From Bacteroidota bacterium (GTDB lineage Bacteria > Bacteroidota > Bacteroidia > Bacteroidales > Prolixibacteraceae), in assembly GCA_023412195.1 (NCBI GenBank), contig JAEYNZ010000111.1:1-18057 (forward strand): a stretch of DNA of 18,057 bases. Reading direction: 5' to 3'. Positions 8,037-15,395 of this stretch are shown piece by piece; the first letter of the stretch is position 1, and each line of letters opens with the position of its first letter. The notes below the pieces were generated by a model. That model did no database searches. It saw only the letters and a program-made list of their open reading frames with translations, and was not told where the DNA came from. The position numbers were made by a program, and so were the translations under genes.

Positions 8037-9107
8037 TTAAGCCTGTTCGTAAATTCCGTTTAGCTTTTCAATGTATTGGACAGGATCAAAATCGCGGAAA
8101 ACAATCTCACGTGCGTTAGACGATAACCGACCCATCAATTTCTTATTGTTTACAAGCTTTTCGATGCTGTCTGCGATATCCTGTGCTGATTCTCTTTCCA
8201 CAAATAGGCCTGTTTCATCTTGTTTTACAAGTGTACCGATAGACCCAACATTTGTCACCACTGGCACTATCCCGAACGACATAGTTTCTATAAGCGATAT
8301 GGGCAGTCCCTCATACATCGAGGGCAACAGGAATATGTTTGATTCTCTGAATAAATCTATCTTATCTTTTCCAGAAACTACTCCTTTGTATTCAAAATGT
8401 GAATTCAGGCTTGCAGAAAATTTCTGTACATATTCATCTTTTTCGGGACCTGCACCTGCCATTGAAAAATAAAATGGCACGCCTTTATCTTTAAGAATAT
8501 TTAAAGCCTGATAAATGTATTCAACACCTTTGTTTTTATCAACCCTGCCAATGAAAAGCAGCCTGGGAGTGGCTCCTGACTGCCCGTTTCCCGAAAAACT
8601 ACCGGCTGCTGTTAAATCGATGCTGTTTGGAAGTACCAAAACATGAACCGCCCTGAATTTTTCTTCTACAATTTCTTTCTCAAGCTGGCTCAAAACAATT
8701 TTGGGATCTTTCCCCGAAAAGGCTCTGGTCAGTGCCATCTTCATAAATTTGGATGGCTTCTTTTCCTGGAGAAGCTCACCGCCATGCAGATGTATAACCA
8801 TTTTCTTTCCGAGCAGCTGTGCAAACATAATCAATGGAAGATCACGGTAAGTAGAACGTTTGTCGAGGGCAAAATTGAAATGAATCAGGATATTGCTGTT
8901 GCTGATAATCAGCATAAACCATTTGATCCAGGCTAACAGAATTCTGATTATCCTGAAAACGCCCCGCTTTTCCTGATCCGTTTTGCCTAGTCTGAAATGC
9001 CTGTACTCATGCTTCGGATTGCTCCTGATGATAAAATTTGTTATCTCAGAAACCCCGCTGACATTGGTTTTGGCATCTAAACTTGGACTTGTTATTATAA
9101 TTTTCAT
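8037..9107 (-). CDS. GT4-family glycosyltransferase
   Basis: A 356-residue cytosolic or peripheral-membrane GT-B glycosyltransferase that probably adds one sugar of the repeat unit. The N-terminal acceptor half has IHLHGGE (105-111). The C-terminal nucleotide-sugar domain starts at LLFIGRVDKNKGVEYI (183-198), followed by MAGAGPEKDE (216-225) and the E-x7-E pair in EGLPISLIE (E266, E274), and ends with GLFVERESAQDIADSI (300-315). This order is typical of family GT4 (Glycos_transf_1). The gene sits 46 bp downstream of another GT4 gene and 44 bp upstream of the WecG-like gene. Donor and linkage cannot be predicted from sequence alone. Confidence 0.93.
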   Translation of the reverse strand: MKIIITSPSLDAKTNVSGVSEITNFIIRSNPKHEYRHFRLGKTDQEKRGVFRIIRILLAWIKWFMLIISNSNILIHFNFALDKRSTYRDLPLIMFAQLLGKKMVIHLHGGELLQEKKPSKFMKMALTRAFSGKDPKIVLSQLEKEIVEEKFRAVHVLVLPNSIDLTAAGSFSGNGQSGATPRLLFIGRVDKNKGVEYIYQALNILKDKGVPFYFSMAGAGPEKDEYVQKFSASLNSHFEYKGVVSGKDKIDLFRESNIFLLPSMYEGLPISLIETMSFGIVPVVTNVGSIGTLVKQDETGLFVERESAQDIADSIEKLVNNKKLMGRLSSNAREIVFRDFDPVQYIEKLNGIYEQA

Positions 9108-9153
9108 TTCACTTAATTCATCTTAAATATATCCTGTAAGGCCATGAAATCCT

Positions 9154-10245
9154 TTAATTAAAACAGGCCTCTTCATATTTGTTTGCAACCAAACCGGTAG
9201 AAAACCGATTCGAGGAATCAATCACTTCCTGCTTATTAAAAACTATTTCGTTTTTTGCAATTGCGGCTAATGCTTTGGAAAACTCCCTTACATCCTGGTT
9301 TGGAACCAAAATCCCGTTTACACCGGAAATGATGATATCCGCAGGTCCGCTGGGGCAATCAAAAGATATAACCGGTGTTCCCAAGGCAATGGATTCCACA
9401 AGCACATTGGGAAAACCTTCAAAAACAGAGGTCAGCAAGGTTGCTTTTGCACGACTGTAGTATGCATTGGTTTTAGCCTGGTAGCCCTCGAACGATACTT
9501 TATCATGAATTCTTAATTCTACAGCAAGAGACTTCAGGTGCTCCATTTCAGGCCCATCACCTACAAGGGAAAGGTGCATATCATCAACTTCACTGCTTGC
9601 CATACTGAACGCCTTTAACATGTTGGCCAACCCCTTTTGGGGATTTAACCTTCCCACAAACAGGAATTCATTTTTATGGTCACTACCATTAACTGAATAA
9701 AAACCATTTGCAGAGAAATCAACAGGATTTGGGATTGTAACCACTTTGTCTTCTGCAATCCCAAAATACTTAACCAGATCATCACGCATACCTGTCGACT
9801 GCGCAATGATCCTGTCGGCATGAGGAAGAAATAAACCAATTGCTTTTTTAGCCACATGTTTTTCCCAAAAGCCATTGGGATATTTAAACGCTTCAGATAG
9901 CGTATTAATGCTTCGGGCAATAATATAAGTGTTGATAAACAGTAACTTCTTGAGTATAATCATCAATATGGCCAGTTCAATATGGAAAATGAGCATCCTT
10001 TCAGGTTTTCTTTGTAAAAGAAGCTTTGTAAGCGGAACTACTGTATTTCTTACATGGGTCTTATGCATTGGAAAGACTGAAATCCTGCTGTCCAATTTTT
10101 TTGTAAGTGCAGTTTCCTCAAAATTTGCAATCCATAATTCGACTTCGAAATCCCGCTTTACAAACTCGTTGCAAAGCGACAGGCAAACTTTTTCTGCTCC
10201 GCCATGACCCAGACTGAAAACCAGTATTGTAATCTTATTTTTCAT
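9154..10245 (-). CDS. GT4-family glycosyltransferase
   Basis: A retaining GT-B glycosyltransferase of about 363 residues. The N-terminal LGHGGAEKVCLSL motif is typical of GT4 enzymes in capsule loci. The C-terminal domain has FLFVGRLNPQKGL, LVGDGPE, the E-x7-E pair in EGFPNVLVE, and FDCPSGPADII, a motif common in N-acetylhexosaminyl and galactosyl transferases of polysaccharide clusters. The open frame can be extended three codons to a TTG at 10254, but the ATG at 10245 (MKNKITILVFSLGHGG) fits the usual GT4 N-terminus and was chosen. A gap of about 84 bp with a short inverted repeat lies upstream. The sugar donor is not known. Confidence 0.94.
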   Translation of the reverse strand: MKNKITILVFSLGHGGAEKVCLSLCNEFVKRDFEVELWIANFEETALTKKLDSRISVFPMHKTHVRNTVVPLTKLLLQRKPERMLIFHIELAILMIILKKLLFINTYIIARSINTLSEAFKYPNGFWEKHVAKKAIGLFLPHADRIIAQSTGMRDDLVKYFGIAEDKVVTIPNPVDFSANGFYSVNGSDHKNEFLFVGRLNPQKGLANMLKAFSMASSEVDDMHLSLVGDGPEMEHLKSLAVELRIHDKVSFEGYQAKTNAYYSRAKATLLTSVFEGFPNVLVESIALGTPVISFDCPSGPADIIISGVNGILVPNQDVREFSKALAAIAKNEIVFNKQEVIDSSNRFSTGLVANKYEEACFN

Positions 10246-10271
10246 CCAAAACAATTTGCTTTTAATGGTTA

Positions 10272-10299
10272 GATGGAAAGTGTATAATGAAATTCCATC
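10272..10299. repeat. Short inverted repeat upstream of GT4 gene
   Basis: GATGGAA at 10272-10278 and TTCCATC at 10293-10299 form perfect 7-bp arms around a 14-nt spacer. A weaker hairpin (TGCTT/AAGCA, 10308-10321) lies next to it. Both fall in the roughly 84-bp gap between the ATP-grasp and GT4 genes. Neither is followed by a T-run on the minus strand. They could be an operator, an RNA stem in the leader, or chance. Confidence 0.25.
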
Positions 10300-10329
10300 C
10301 CTGACTGTGCTTAATAAAGCATGCCCGTT

Positions 10330-11403
10330 TTATATTAAAACTTTATTGGGGGCTAAAGGTTTCCCTATTTCCAGCGACTGTAAAAAATCTTCCGCGATAC
10401 ATTTTTGCAGGTTCATTTTACCCTCATGCCAATTCAGGTTTTTATCCCAGTATCCCGGAGTATCGTCGCAACACTCAAGGGCAAAACAATAACTTATTTC
10501 CACTATCCTTGGTTCACTCTGATCGAAAATAAAGTCGAAAGCCAGTGACTGCGTATGCAGTTTTTCTGCCACCTCAAATGATATTTTTATAATTTCAGTA
10601 ACAATACCCTGAGGGGAATAGCTGAAGATGCCACTGCCCGAAGCTCTGAAATCGCCAGGTTTGCAAAACCTTCTGGCACCAAAACAACGTTCGCCTATTA
10701 CTACAGTTCTCACGTCGAAGGTGTTACCTGGCAGGTAATCCTGAAAATAGGCATATCCTTTTTCACGCGTTAATAAATGCTCATTTTCCTTAGGAACAGC
10801 TAGTCTGATGGTTCCTGTTAATACCCTTTTAAGTGCTTTAATATCTTTGTCATGCTTCAGAATCTTCAGGCTTCGGTCCAACCGCCGGGCTGCATTCCAG
10901 GGGGTGAACCCTTTTCCGAAAGCTTTTTTGATATATGACCTGGCAACCTCACGCGTTTCAGCAAGAAATACATTGGATGAACTGGCACCATTTCTCAGTT
11001 TAAAAACCTTTGGAAAAGTGGCTGTTTCTGCCCATTCCAGGGCACTTTTCCTGGAGTAAAATACATATGCCTTTACAAGCGGAGCATGAACGGCTTCCAA
11101 AAGGTACTTTTGCCCAACCTTGTCATCATAATGCCATGCAGTAAAAAAATCGGGGTATACCTGTAATCCCCTTTGCTGCAGCGAGTAGATCAACTGCCTT
11201 GCCATGAGCGGGCTATGGTAATCATTCAAATCCCAATGCCACATTAATCCTGCACAACCTTCAACCTGGTCCATGATATCGGAATCATGACAATTAACCA
11301 AAACAAAAGGGATGTTGTTTTCAAGAAAATACTCAATCCATAAATCACTGAAACTACCTTGCATGTGATGGATTGCAACTTTTTTAACCTCATTCATAAC
11401 CAT
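10330..11403 (-). CDS. ATP-grasp (RimK-like) ligase
   Basis: A cytosolic protein of about 357 residues with the hallmarks of an ATP-grasp ligase. Such enzymes join a carboxylate to an amine through an acyl-phosphate. Numbered from the ATG at 11403, VFKLRNGASSSNVF (about 133-146) is the phosphate-binding lysine and small-residue loop, and YFQDYLPGNTFDVRTVVIGE (about 219-238) is the adenine-binding and core strand region. FRASGSG (about 252-258) matches the conserved arginine-glycine loop, and FDFIFD...RIVEIS (about 289-305) supplies the acidic metal ligands. The usual final E-x-N motif appears as E-I-S. The open frame begins at a TTG (11439), so ATG at 11403 or 11397 (MNEVKKVAIHH) is preferred. 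The substrate is unknown; the position beside CapA suggests amino-acid decoration of the polymer or its precursor. Confidence 0.8.
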   Translation of the reverse strand: MVMNEVKKVAIHHMQGSFSDLWIEYFLENNIPFVLVNCHDSDIMDQVEGCAGLMWHWDLNDYHSPLMARQLIYSLQQRGLQVYPDFFTAWHYDDKVGQKYLLEAVHAPLVKAYVFYSRKSALEWAETATFPKVFKLRNGASSSNVFLAETREVARSYIKKAFGKGFTPWNAARRLDRSLKILKHDKDIKALKRVLTGTIRLAVPKENEHLLTREKGYAYFQDYLPGNTFDVRTVVIGERCFGARRFCKPGDFRASGSGIFSYSPQGIVTEIIKISFEVAEKLHTQSLAFDFIFDQSEPRIVEISYCFALECCDDTPGYWDKNLNWHEGKMNLQKCIAEDFLQSLEIGKPLAPNKVLI

Positions 11404-11450
11404 TTTTATTTTAGGATTATTGACATGGTTTGCCAACAACTTTCAATCCT

Positions 11451-11466
11451 GCCTGAATGATCAGGC
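11451..11466. repeat. Hairpin-forming inverted repeat
   Basis: GCCTGA (11451-11456) and TCAGGC (11461-11466) pair perfectly around the loop ATGA. The stem lies about 48 bp upstream of the preferred ATP-grasp ATG. No T-run follows on either strand, so it is not a typical intrinsic terminator; a leader stem or operator is possible. Confidence 0.35.
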
Positions 11467-11503
11467 GCAAATGGCTTTTGGTCTATGGTAAAATCTCCAA
11501 ACG

Positions 11504-11528
11504 GATCAATACAAGGTTTAAATTGATC
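11504..11528. repeat. Inverted repeat GATCAAT / ATTGATC
   Basis: Perfect 7-bp arms GATCAAT (11504-11510) and ATTGATC (11522-11528) flank an 11-nt spacer, so arm centres lie 18 bp apart, close to two helical turns. This spacing suits a dimeric DNA-binding protein on one face of the helix. It lies about 100 bp upstream of the ATP-grasp start. Confidence 0.3.
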
Positions 11529-11567
11529 AGGTTCAATATTAAGTTAGAGGTATGACAAGTTCGTACT

Positions 11568-11688
11568 TTATTCGGATTAAACTCACATTAAACTCGCATC
11601 AAATTCGCTATAAATTCGCTATAAATTCGAAAAATCGCGAACTTATCGCGAATTTGTCGCGAATTTGTGGCGAATTTGTGGCGAATTT
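11568..11688. repeat. 11-bp-phased, dyad-symmetric repeat array
   Basis: On the plus strand the left half has AAATTCGC-type units beginning at 11579, 11590, 11601, 11612 and 11623, with a very degenerate sixth copy at 11568. The right half has the reverse complement, GCGAATTT-type units, beginning at 11637, 11648, 11659, 11670 and 11681. Every step is exactly 11 bp. Each left unit mirrors a right unit about the same centre, 11633.5. Copies at 11601 and 11612 match the consensus exactly, as do the right copies from 11648 onward; the outer left copies are degenerate (AAACTCGC, AAACTCAC). The spacers (TAT, GTC, GTG) vary. An RNA or single strand could fold into an arm of about 50 nt with a bulge at each spacer. 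Confidence 0.85.
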
Positions 11689-11722
11689 GATCTGGGGAAG
11701 ATACAGTGGAAATATCCGTTTC

Positions 11723-12859
11723 TTAATCCTTTGATATTTTTTTCTGAAGCAGTGAAATCATGATGTCCCTGTGGGCTTCACACCTGATGTGGTTTAAAAT
11801 TTCGCTGAGATAATTACGTCTCATCAGAATATGGTTCATGCCCAGCCTGGCAAATCCTGACCTGAGATATTTTCCGGGCAGGACATTCAAAGGAGACAGC
11901 AGCTCAACATTCCGGCTTTTTTTCTGGACAAATTCTTCCCAGCATTTCTTTAGAGTTACATCATCGCTGATAATGGAATTGTATTTTTCAACTTCAGCCA
12001 TGATTTCGTTTCTGTGCTCACCTTCAGGAACAGAAAGATTGAAACTTTTTTTATCCTGGATAACCGGTAATATATTGAATTTTTCTACTTTATTTTTAGT
12101 GATTTCAAGTTGGGCTACCAGTCCTTTATACCAGCCCTCGTAAGGGGTTTTCATAGTAAAAATGAAATTGCCGAGGCTGTAAAATATCGGCTTTTCACCA
12201 TGAATTTCATATCCGGAAATATAGTGCGGGTGGTGCCCGATAACGGCATCTGCCCCATTTTCTGCAAGAAACCTGTATTCCTTTACCATCCGCGGGCTTG
12301 GAAGATTGTAAATTTCATGTCCACCATGGATGATTACCAAAACAAAATCGGCCTGTCTGCGAGCCAGTTTAATTTGCTGAACATTATCAATAATGTTCAT
12401 TGGATTTGCTCCCCATGATGACCCCGTAGCCACCGACCATTCATTTTCACAAAAATTGACAATGGCTATACGCAGCCCTTTCACATGCAGTATCAGTGGT
12501 TTTGAGGCTTCCTCAATATTCCGGCCTGCGCCTGTAATTTGGATGTTCTCATTATTACAAGCTTCAACGGTGGAAATGATTCCTTCTTCGCCAAAATCCA
12601 TGATGTGGTTATTGGCCAAAGTCACCGCATGGATATTCAGTGCTTTAAGCTGGTTAAGAAGATCGCGGGAAGTATAGAGGTGTGGTCCGGTTTTGATGAT
12701 CTTCTTACCTTTCTTCTTTTCAATAACCGGGCATTCCAGATTAACGATGTTTAAATCTGAGTCACGGAATATTTCCTGTAATTGACCGGAAAACAGATTT
12801 CCTTTTACATATTCGGGTGTAATGCAGAAGTCACCGCCTATGTTAACCTTTATATTCAT
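11723..12859 (-). CDS. CapA/PgsA-family (poly-gamma-glutamate capsule type) metallophosphoesterase-like protein
   Basis: The 378-residue protein carries the metal-binding signature of the CapA (PGA_cap) family in order: GGDF (8-11), NLECP (40-44), TLANNHIMDFG (80-90), IIHGGHE (176-182), GHHPHYISGYE (208-218) and FYSLGNFIF (226-234). In poly-gamma-glutamate producers CapA/PgsA works at the membrane with the CapB/PgsB ligase. Many relatives lie in ordinary polysaccharide loci, where their role is not settled. Unusually, this protein begins straight at the first catalytic strand (MNIKVNIGGD), with no signal peptide or membrane anchor, so it should be cytosolic. A C-terminal extension after about residue 270 has no recognised motif. 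Its start overlaps the end of the preceding glycosyltransferase by 17 bp, and the repeat array lies just after its stop. Confidence 0.9.
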   Translation of the reverse strand: MNIKVNIGGDFCITPEYVKGNLFSGQLQEIFRDSDLNIVNLECPVIEKKKGKKIIKTGPHLYTSRDLLNQLKALNIHAVTLANNHIMDFGEEGIISTVEACNNENIQITGAGRNIEEASKPLILHVKGLRIAIVNFCENEWSVATGSSWGANPMNIIDNVQQIKLARRQADFVLVIIHGGHEIYNLPSPRMVKEYRFLAENGADAVIGHHPHYISGYEIHGEKPIFYSLGNFIFTMKTPYEGWYKGLVAQLEITKNKVEKFNILPVIQDKKSFNLSVPEGEHRNEIMAEVEKYNSIISDDVTLKKCWEEFVQKKSRNVELLSPLNVLPGKYLRSGFARLGMNHILMRRNYLSEILNHIRCEAHRDIMISLLQKKISKD

Positions 12860-14030
12860 TGTTGCGGTTTTGTACGGTCCTGACTATAAATTCAATCATC
12901 CGTGAGGCCTGTTTCCTGTAGTCAAAAAGTTGCACGGCAAGTTCCCTGCCTTTTGCCCCGATCTCTTTTGCCCGTTCATAACCTGATAAGGCTCCCATCA
13001 TTCTTGCATGAAAGGAGTCAGCAGAACCCGGAACAGCCAGAAATCCAGTTTCACCATCCTTTATGAACAGGGGAATTTCGCCAACGCTTGTCAGCACAAC
13101 GGGAACACCAGTTGCCAGGTATTCGCCAACCTTGATCGGAAAGTTACCGGAATTCTGCTCATTATCGGGTTTGGCTACAACAAGCAACCGGGCATTTCCC
13201 AGCAGGCGGGGCATTTCATCCCTTTCTACCTGTCCGGTAAAAAACACTTTGCCCTCCAGATTCAATTCTTCAATAACAGAGAACAACTTTTCTTTTTTTC
13301 TTTCATCTGAATCGTCACCTATCAACAGCAACTTTAAATCAGGATATCTGTCTCCCATTCGTGAAAAAGCTTCAAGCAGTATTTCAAGGCCATCTTTACT
13401 ACCGTCCATATTACCACAATATGCAAGGTATGGAAAGTCATAATCTGAATCATTTCTTACATCAAAAAAAGCAGTGTCAACTACGGTCAGTATTTTTTCG
13501 ATGTTAGGGTTATAAGGGTTAAAAAAATCCCTGAGTTTATCGCTGATAACAAATATCCCGTCAAACCTTGGCACCATTTTTTTCAGGTATTGTTTATACC
13601 TGATCTGGTCAGACAGGGAATGCTTTTTTATAAATACATAGGGTAATTCTGTCCGTTCATGAAAAACGGGGATGAACTCTTTCTGAGCAACATCCAAAAC
13701 AGTCCTGATAATCCTGATCCTAATTGAAAATACAATAATGGCATCTATACCCTCTTCATTATTTAATCTGATTAATCTTTTCCTTAATTTTTGCAAGCCA
13801 TAATAAAAGTTGAACACCTTCAGCAATTTATCTGTTTCGTGGTGCCAGTTAAATGTTTTGAACTTTACACCATGATAGTTCAGTTCGGACTTAGGCCATG
13901 GTTGGGGTGAAAGAAGCATAAAATTTACTTGATGCCCCAGTTCGACCATACCCCTTGCAAGGGTCGAATGCCTGATCGCAGCAGCATGCTGATCAGGATA
14001 TTCTTCGTTTGAGATTAAAACAAGATTCAT
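12843..14030 (-). CDS. GT4-like glycosyltransferase
   Basis: A 395-residue GT-B glycosyltransferase. The N-terminal domain opens with LVLISNEEYPDQHAAAIRH (3-21) and GMVELGHQVNFMLL. The C-terminal domain has YLAYCGNMDGSKDGLEILLE (201-220), LLLIGDDSDERKKEKL (234-249), VFFTGQVERDEMPRLL (262-277) and SGNFPIKVGEYLATGVPVVL (294-313). The last motif keeps the second glutamate of E-x7-E (E303), but the first is replaced (G295 region). The same FP-x-K-x-GEY form occurs in the glycosyltransferase at 15396-16577. It probably adds one sugar of the repeat unit. It lies 33 bp after the Wzy-like gene and overlaps the CapA-like gene by 17 bp. Confidence 0.91.
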   Translation of the reverse strand: MNLVLISNEEYPDQHAAAIRHSTLARGMVELGHQVNFMLLSPQPWPKSELNYHGVKFKTFNWHHETDKLLKVFNFYYGLQKLRKRLIRLNNEEGIDAIIVFSIRIRIIRTVLDVAQKEFIPVFHERTELPYVFIKKHSLSDQIRYKQYLKKMVPRFDGIFVISDKLRDFFNPYNPNIEKILTVVDTAFFDVRNDSDYDFPYLAYCGNMDGSKDGLEILLEAFSRMGDRYPDLKLLLIGDDSDERKKEKLFSVIEELNLEGKVFFTGQVERDEMPRLLGNARLLVVAKPDNEQNSGNFPIKVGEYLATGVPVVLTSVGEIPLFIKDGETGFLAVPGSADSFHARMMGALSGYERAKEIGAKGRELAVQLFDYRKQASRMIEFIVRTVQNRNNEYKG

Positions 14031-14063
14031 AAGATAAAGCTGTTCGGTTGTGTTTTTCCGGGA

Positions 14064-15392
14064 TCAGGCATTGGAACTATTCAGAAGACGCCTGTTCAGG
14101 TATTCCTGAATCACAGCTGTTTTATATGAACTGGTAAGGTAAAACAGCCAGATACAGGTGTACAATATGGTGAATATGGTATAACTTATAGAAATCATGA
14201 TGATCAGGACTGCAGGGAAGATGGCACCTCTAAGATTATACACGGTGACTAACTTTTTTGAAGAGCTATAAACGCTGAACAGGAAAAATATCAACCCTAC
14301 CAATCCGAATTGGCCCATTACTTTCCCGATACCAGAGATTGTGGCAATCTGGGCTCCGAGTTGATAGGTCCAACGGGCTTCAACCTGTCCTCCATATCCC
14401 AGGACAGGATGATTTAGAAAATCTTTGAAATCGATCTGCAACGACTCGAAGCGCTGGGGAGCATATTGTGTTCCATGTTTAATGGAACGGTATATCAATT
14501 CTTCTGTATTGTATTCTGTTGTTTCGGAAATCTTGTCAGCCATAAAGGGCAACGTGAATACCAGTACTGTAAAAACAACTGCAAAAGGTATAACCCAGGC
14601 AACCTTCCTGAAGGGCTGATTATAGAGGTAAAAGAACACCATGATAATTAGCATGGCATATCCGGTGGTAGAGAAAGTTGTTAAGAGGGCAATAACAAAT
14701 ACCCATAAATGTGGATTATTTTTTAGCCTGAAGTCATTTCTTAAGAGGTTAAACAAAATTGCCAGGTTAATAAATACAGAGAACGCCCCGGGTTCCCATG
14801 CAAACCCTGAATTTCTATAAATCTGGAAGCCTCCGAAATTTGCAAGGTGGTCTGGTACGATGTCATAATTGCTGACTGTATATACAATTGCATTGAAATC
14901 AGTACTGCCTTTGCCTTCACCTTGTGTTGAGAATTCAAAGTTCCGCAGAAATTCTACAAATGTCCCGGGTATGGTATTGTGCAGTATCCAAAAGAACAGG
15001 GCAATCAGTGCCAGGTAAAACAGGATATTCTCATAAACGGTAAAGAAACGGGTTCTCATACTAGACATCACCACGTAGGCAATTGTAAATTTAACGACAT
15101 TTATTCCAAAGAAGTGGGGATGTATTTCTCCAAACTTTATGGTGGAGGCAATGGTATACAATAAATATCCGACAATCAGAAGAAAGTACCTGTGGTTAAA
15201 GTGCACACCTTTTACAAGTCCCAGCACTGCAACAGCTGCCACAGGTATGATCAGCCCAAGCAGGTTATTCCATGTTTCAAACGAACGCGCAAAGACACTT
15301 GCGCTACCTGCAAAGAAAATTATAATGAATACTACGGCGTATTCAAGATATGTAATGCTCTGGTCTTTAACTAGTGTAATACGATCGTTCAT
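14064..15392 (-). CDS. wzy: Wzy-like O-antigen/exopolysaccharide polymerase
   Basis: A 442-residue multi-membrane protein that probably polymerises flipped repeat units at the periplasmic face. About ten to twelve hydrophobic segments are visible, for example near 17-35, 45-61, 69-85, 99-110, 121-138, 203-218, 228-257, 265-285, 358-374 and 390-420. A longer hydrophilic loop at about 140-195 ends in YRNSGFAWEPGAF (192-204), the Wzy-like R-x-x-G-x-x-x-EPG motif. A second loop has RFESLQIDFKDFLNHPVLGYG (314-334), like the H-P-x-x-G-x-G motif of the O-antigen ligase/polymerase family. WaaL-type ligases share these features, but the position between capsule glycosyltransferases and beside a Wzx favours Wzy. 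It starts 3 bp after the preceding glycosyltransferase. Confidence 0.88.
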   Translation of the reverse strand: MNDRITLVKDQSITYLEYAVVFIIIFFAGSASVFARSFETWNNLLGLIIPVAAVAVLGLVKGVHFNHRYFLLIVGYLLYTIASTIKFGEIHPHFFGINVVKFTIAYVVMSSMRTRFFTVYENILFYLALIALFFWILHNTIPGTFVEFLRNFEFSTQGEGKGSTDFNAIVYTVSNYDIVPDHLANFGGFQIYRNSGFAWEPGAFSVFINLAILFNLLRNDFRLKNNPHLWVFVIALLTTFSTTGYAMLIIMVFFYLYNQPFRKVAWVIPFAVVFTVLVFTLPFMADKISETTEYNTEELIYRSIKHGTQYAPQRFESLQIDFKDFLNHPVLGYGGQVEARWTYQLGAQIATISGIGKVMGQFGLVGLIFFLFSVYSSSKKLVTVYNLRGAIFPAVLIIMISISYTIFTILYTCIWLFYLTSSYKTAVIQEYLNRRLLNSSNA

Positions 15393-15395
15393 TTT

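Larger units (their letters stand above)
11404..11722. other. Repeat-rich intergenic region splitting the cluster
   Basis: This roughly 320-bp stretch between the capA-like stop and the ATP-grasp start is the only large gap in the window. The part next to capA (11568-11688) is a phased repeat array. The part next to the ATP-grasp gene holds two inverted repeats (11451-11466 and 11504-11528). No convincing gene, RNA gene or TAnnTTTG-type promoter core was found. It is the natural place for a second promoter, a transcript end or an RNA processing site, but the sequence does not say which. Confidence 0.6.

Noticed and set aside
9645..9920. Minus-strand open frame of 91 codons
   Set aside because: It lies fully inside the GT4 gene at 9154-10245 in another frame, and that gene has full family motifs.
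11579..11688. Possible CRISPR array
   Set aside because: Units are only 8-11 bp with 3-bp spacers and switch orientation at the centre. CRISPR repeats are longer, keep one orientation and have unique spacers of about 30 bp. No cas gene is near.
11568..11688. Array as a standard intrinsic terminator for the first block
   Set aside because: A strong stem is possible, but no run of T follows it on the minus strand, so a typical factor-independent terminator is not supported.
11552..11734. Plus-strand open frame of 60 codons across the repeat array
   Set aside because: It is formed by the 11-bp repeats, whose period is not a multiple of three. It has no family features and runs into the 3' end of the capA-like gene on the other strand.
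14741..14938. Minus-strand open frame of 65 codons
   Set aside because: It is nested in the Wzy-like gene in a different frame and has no independent support.
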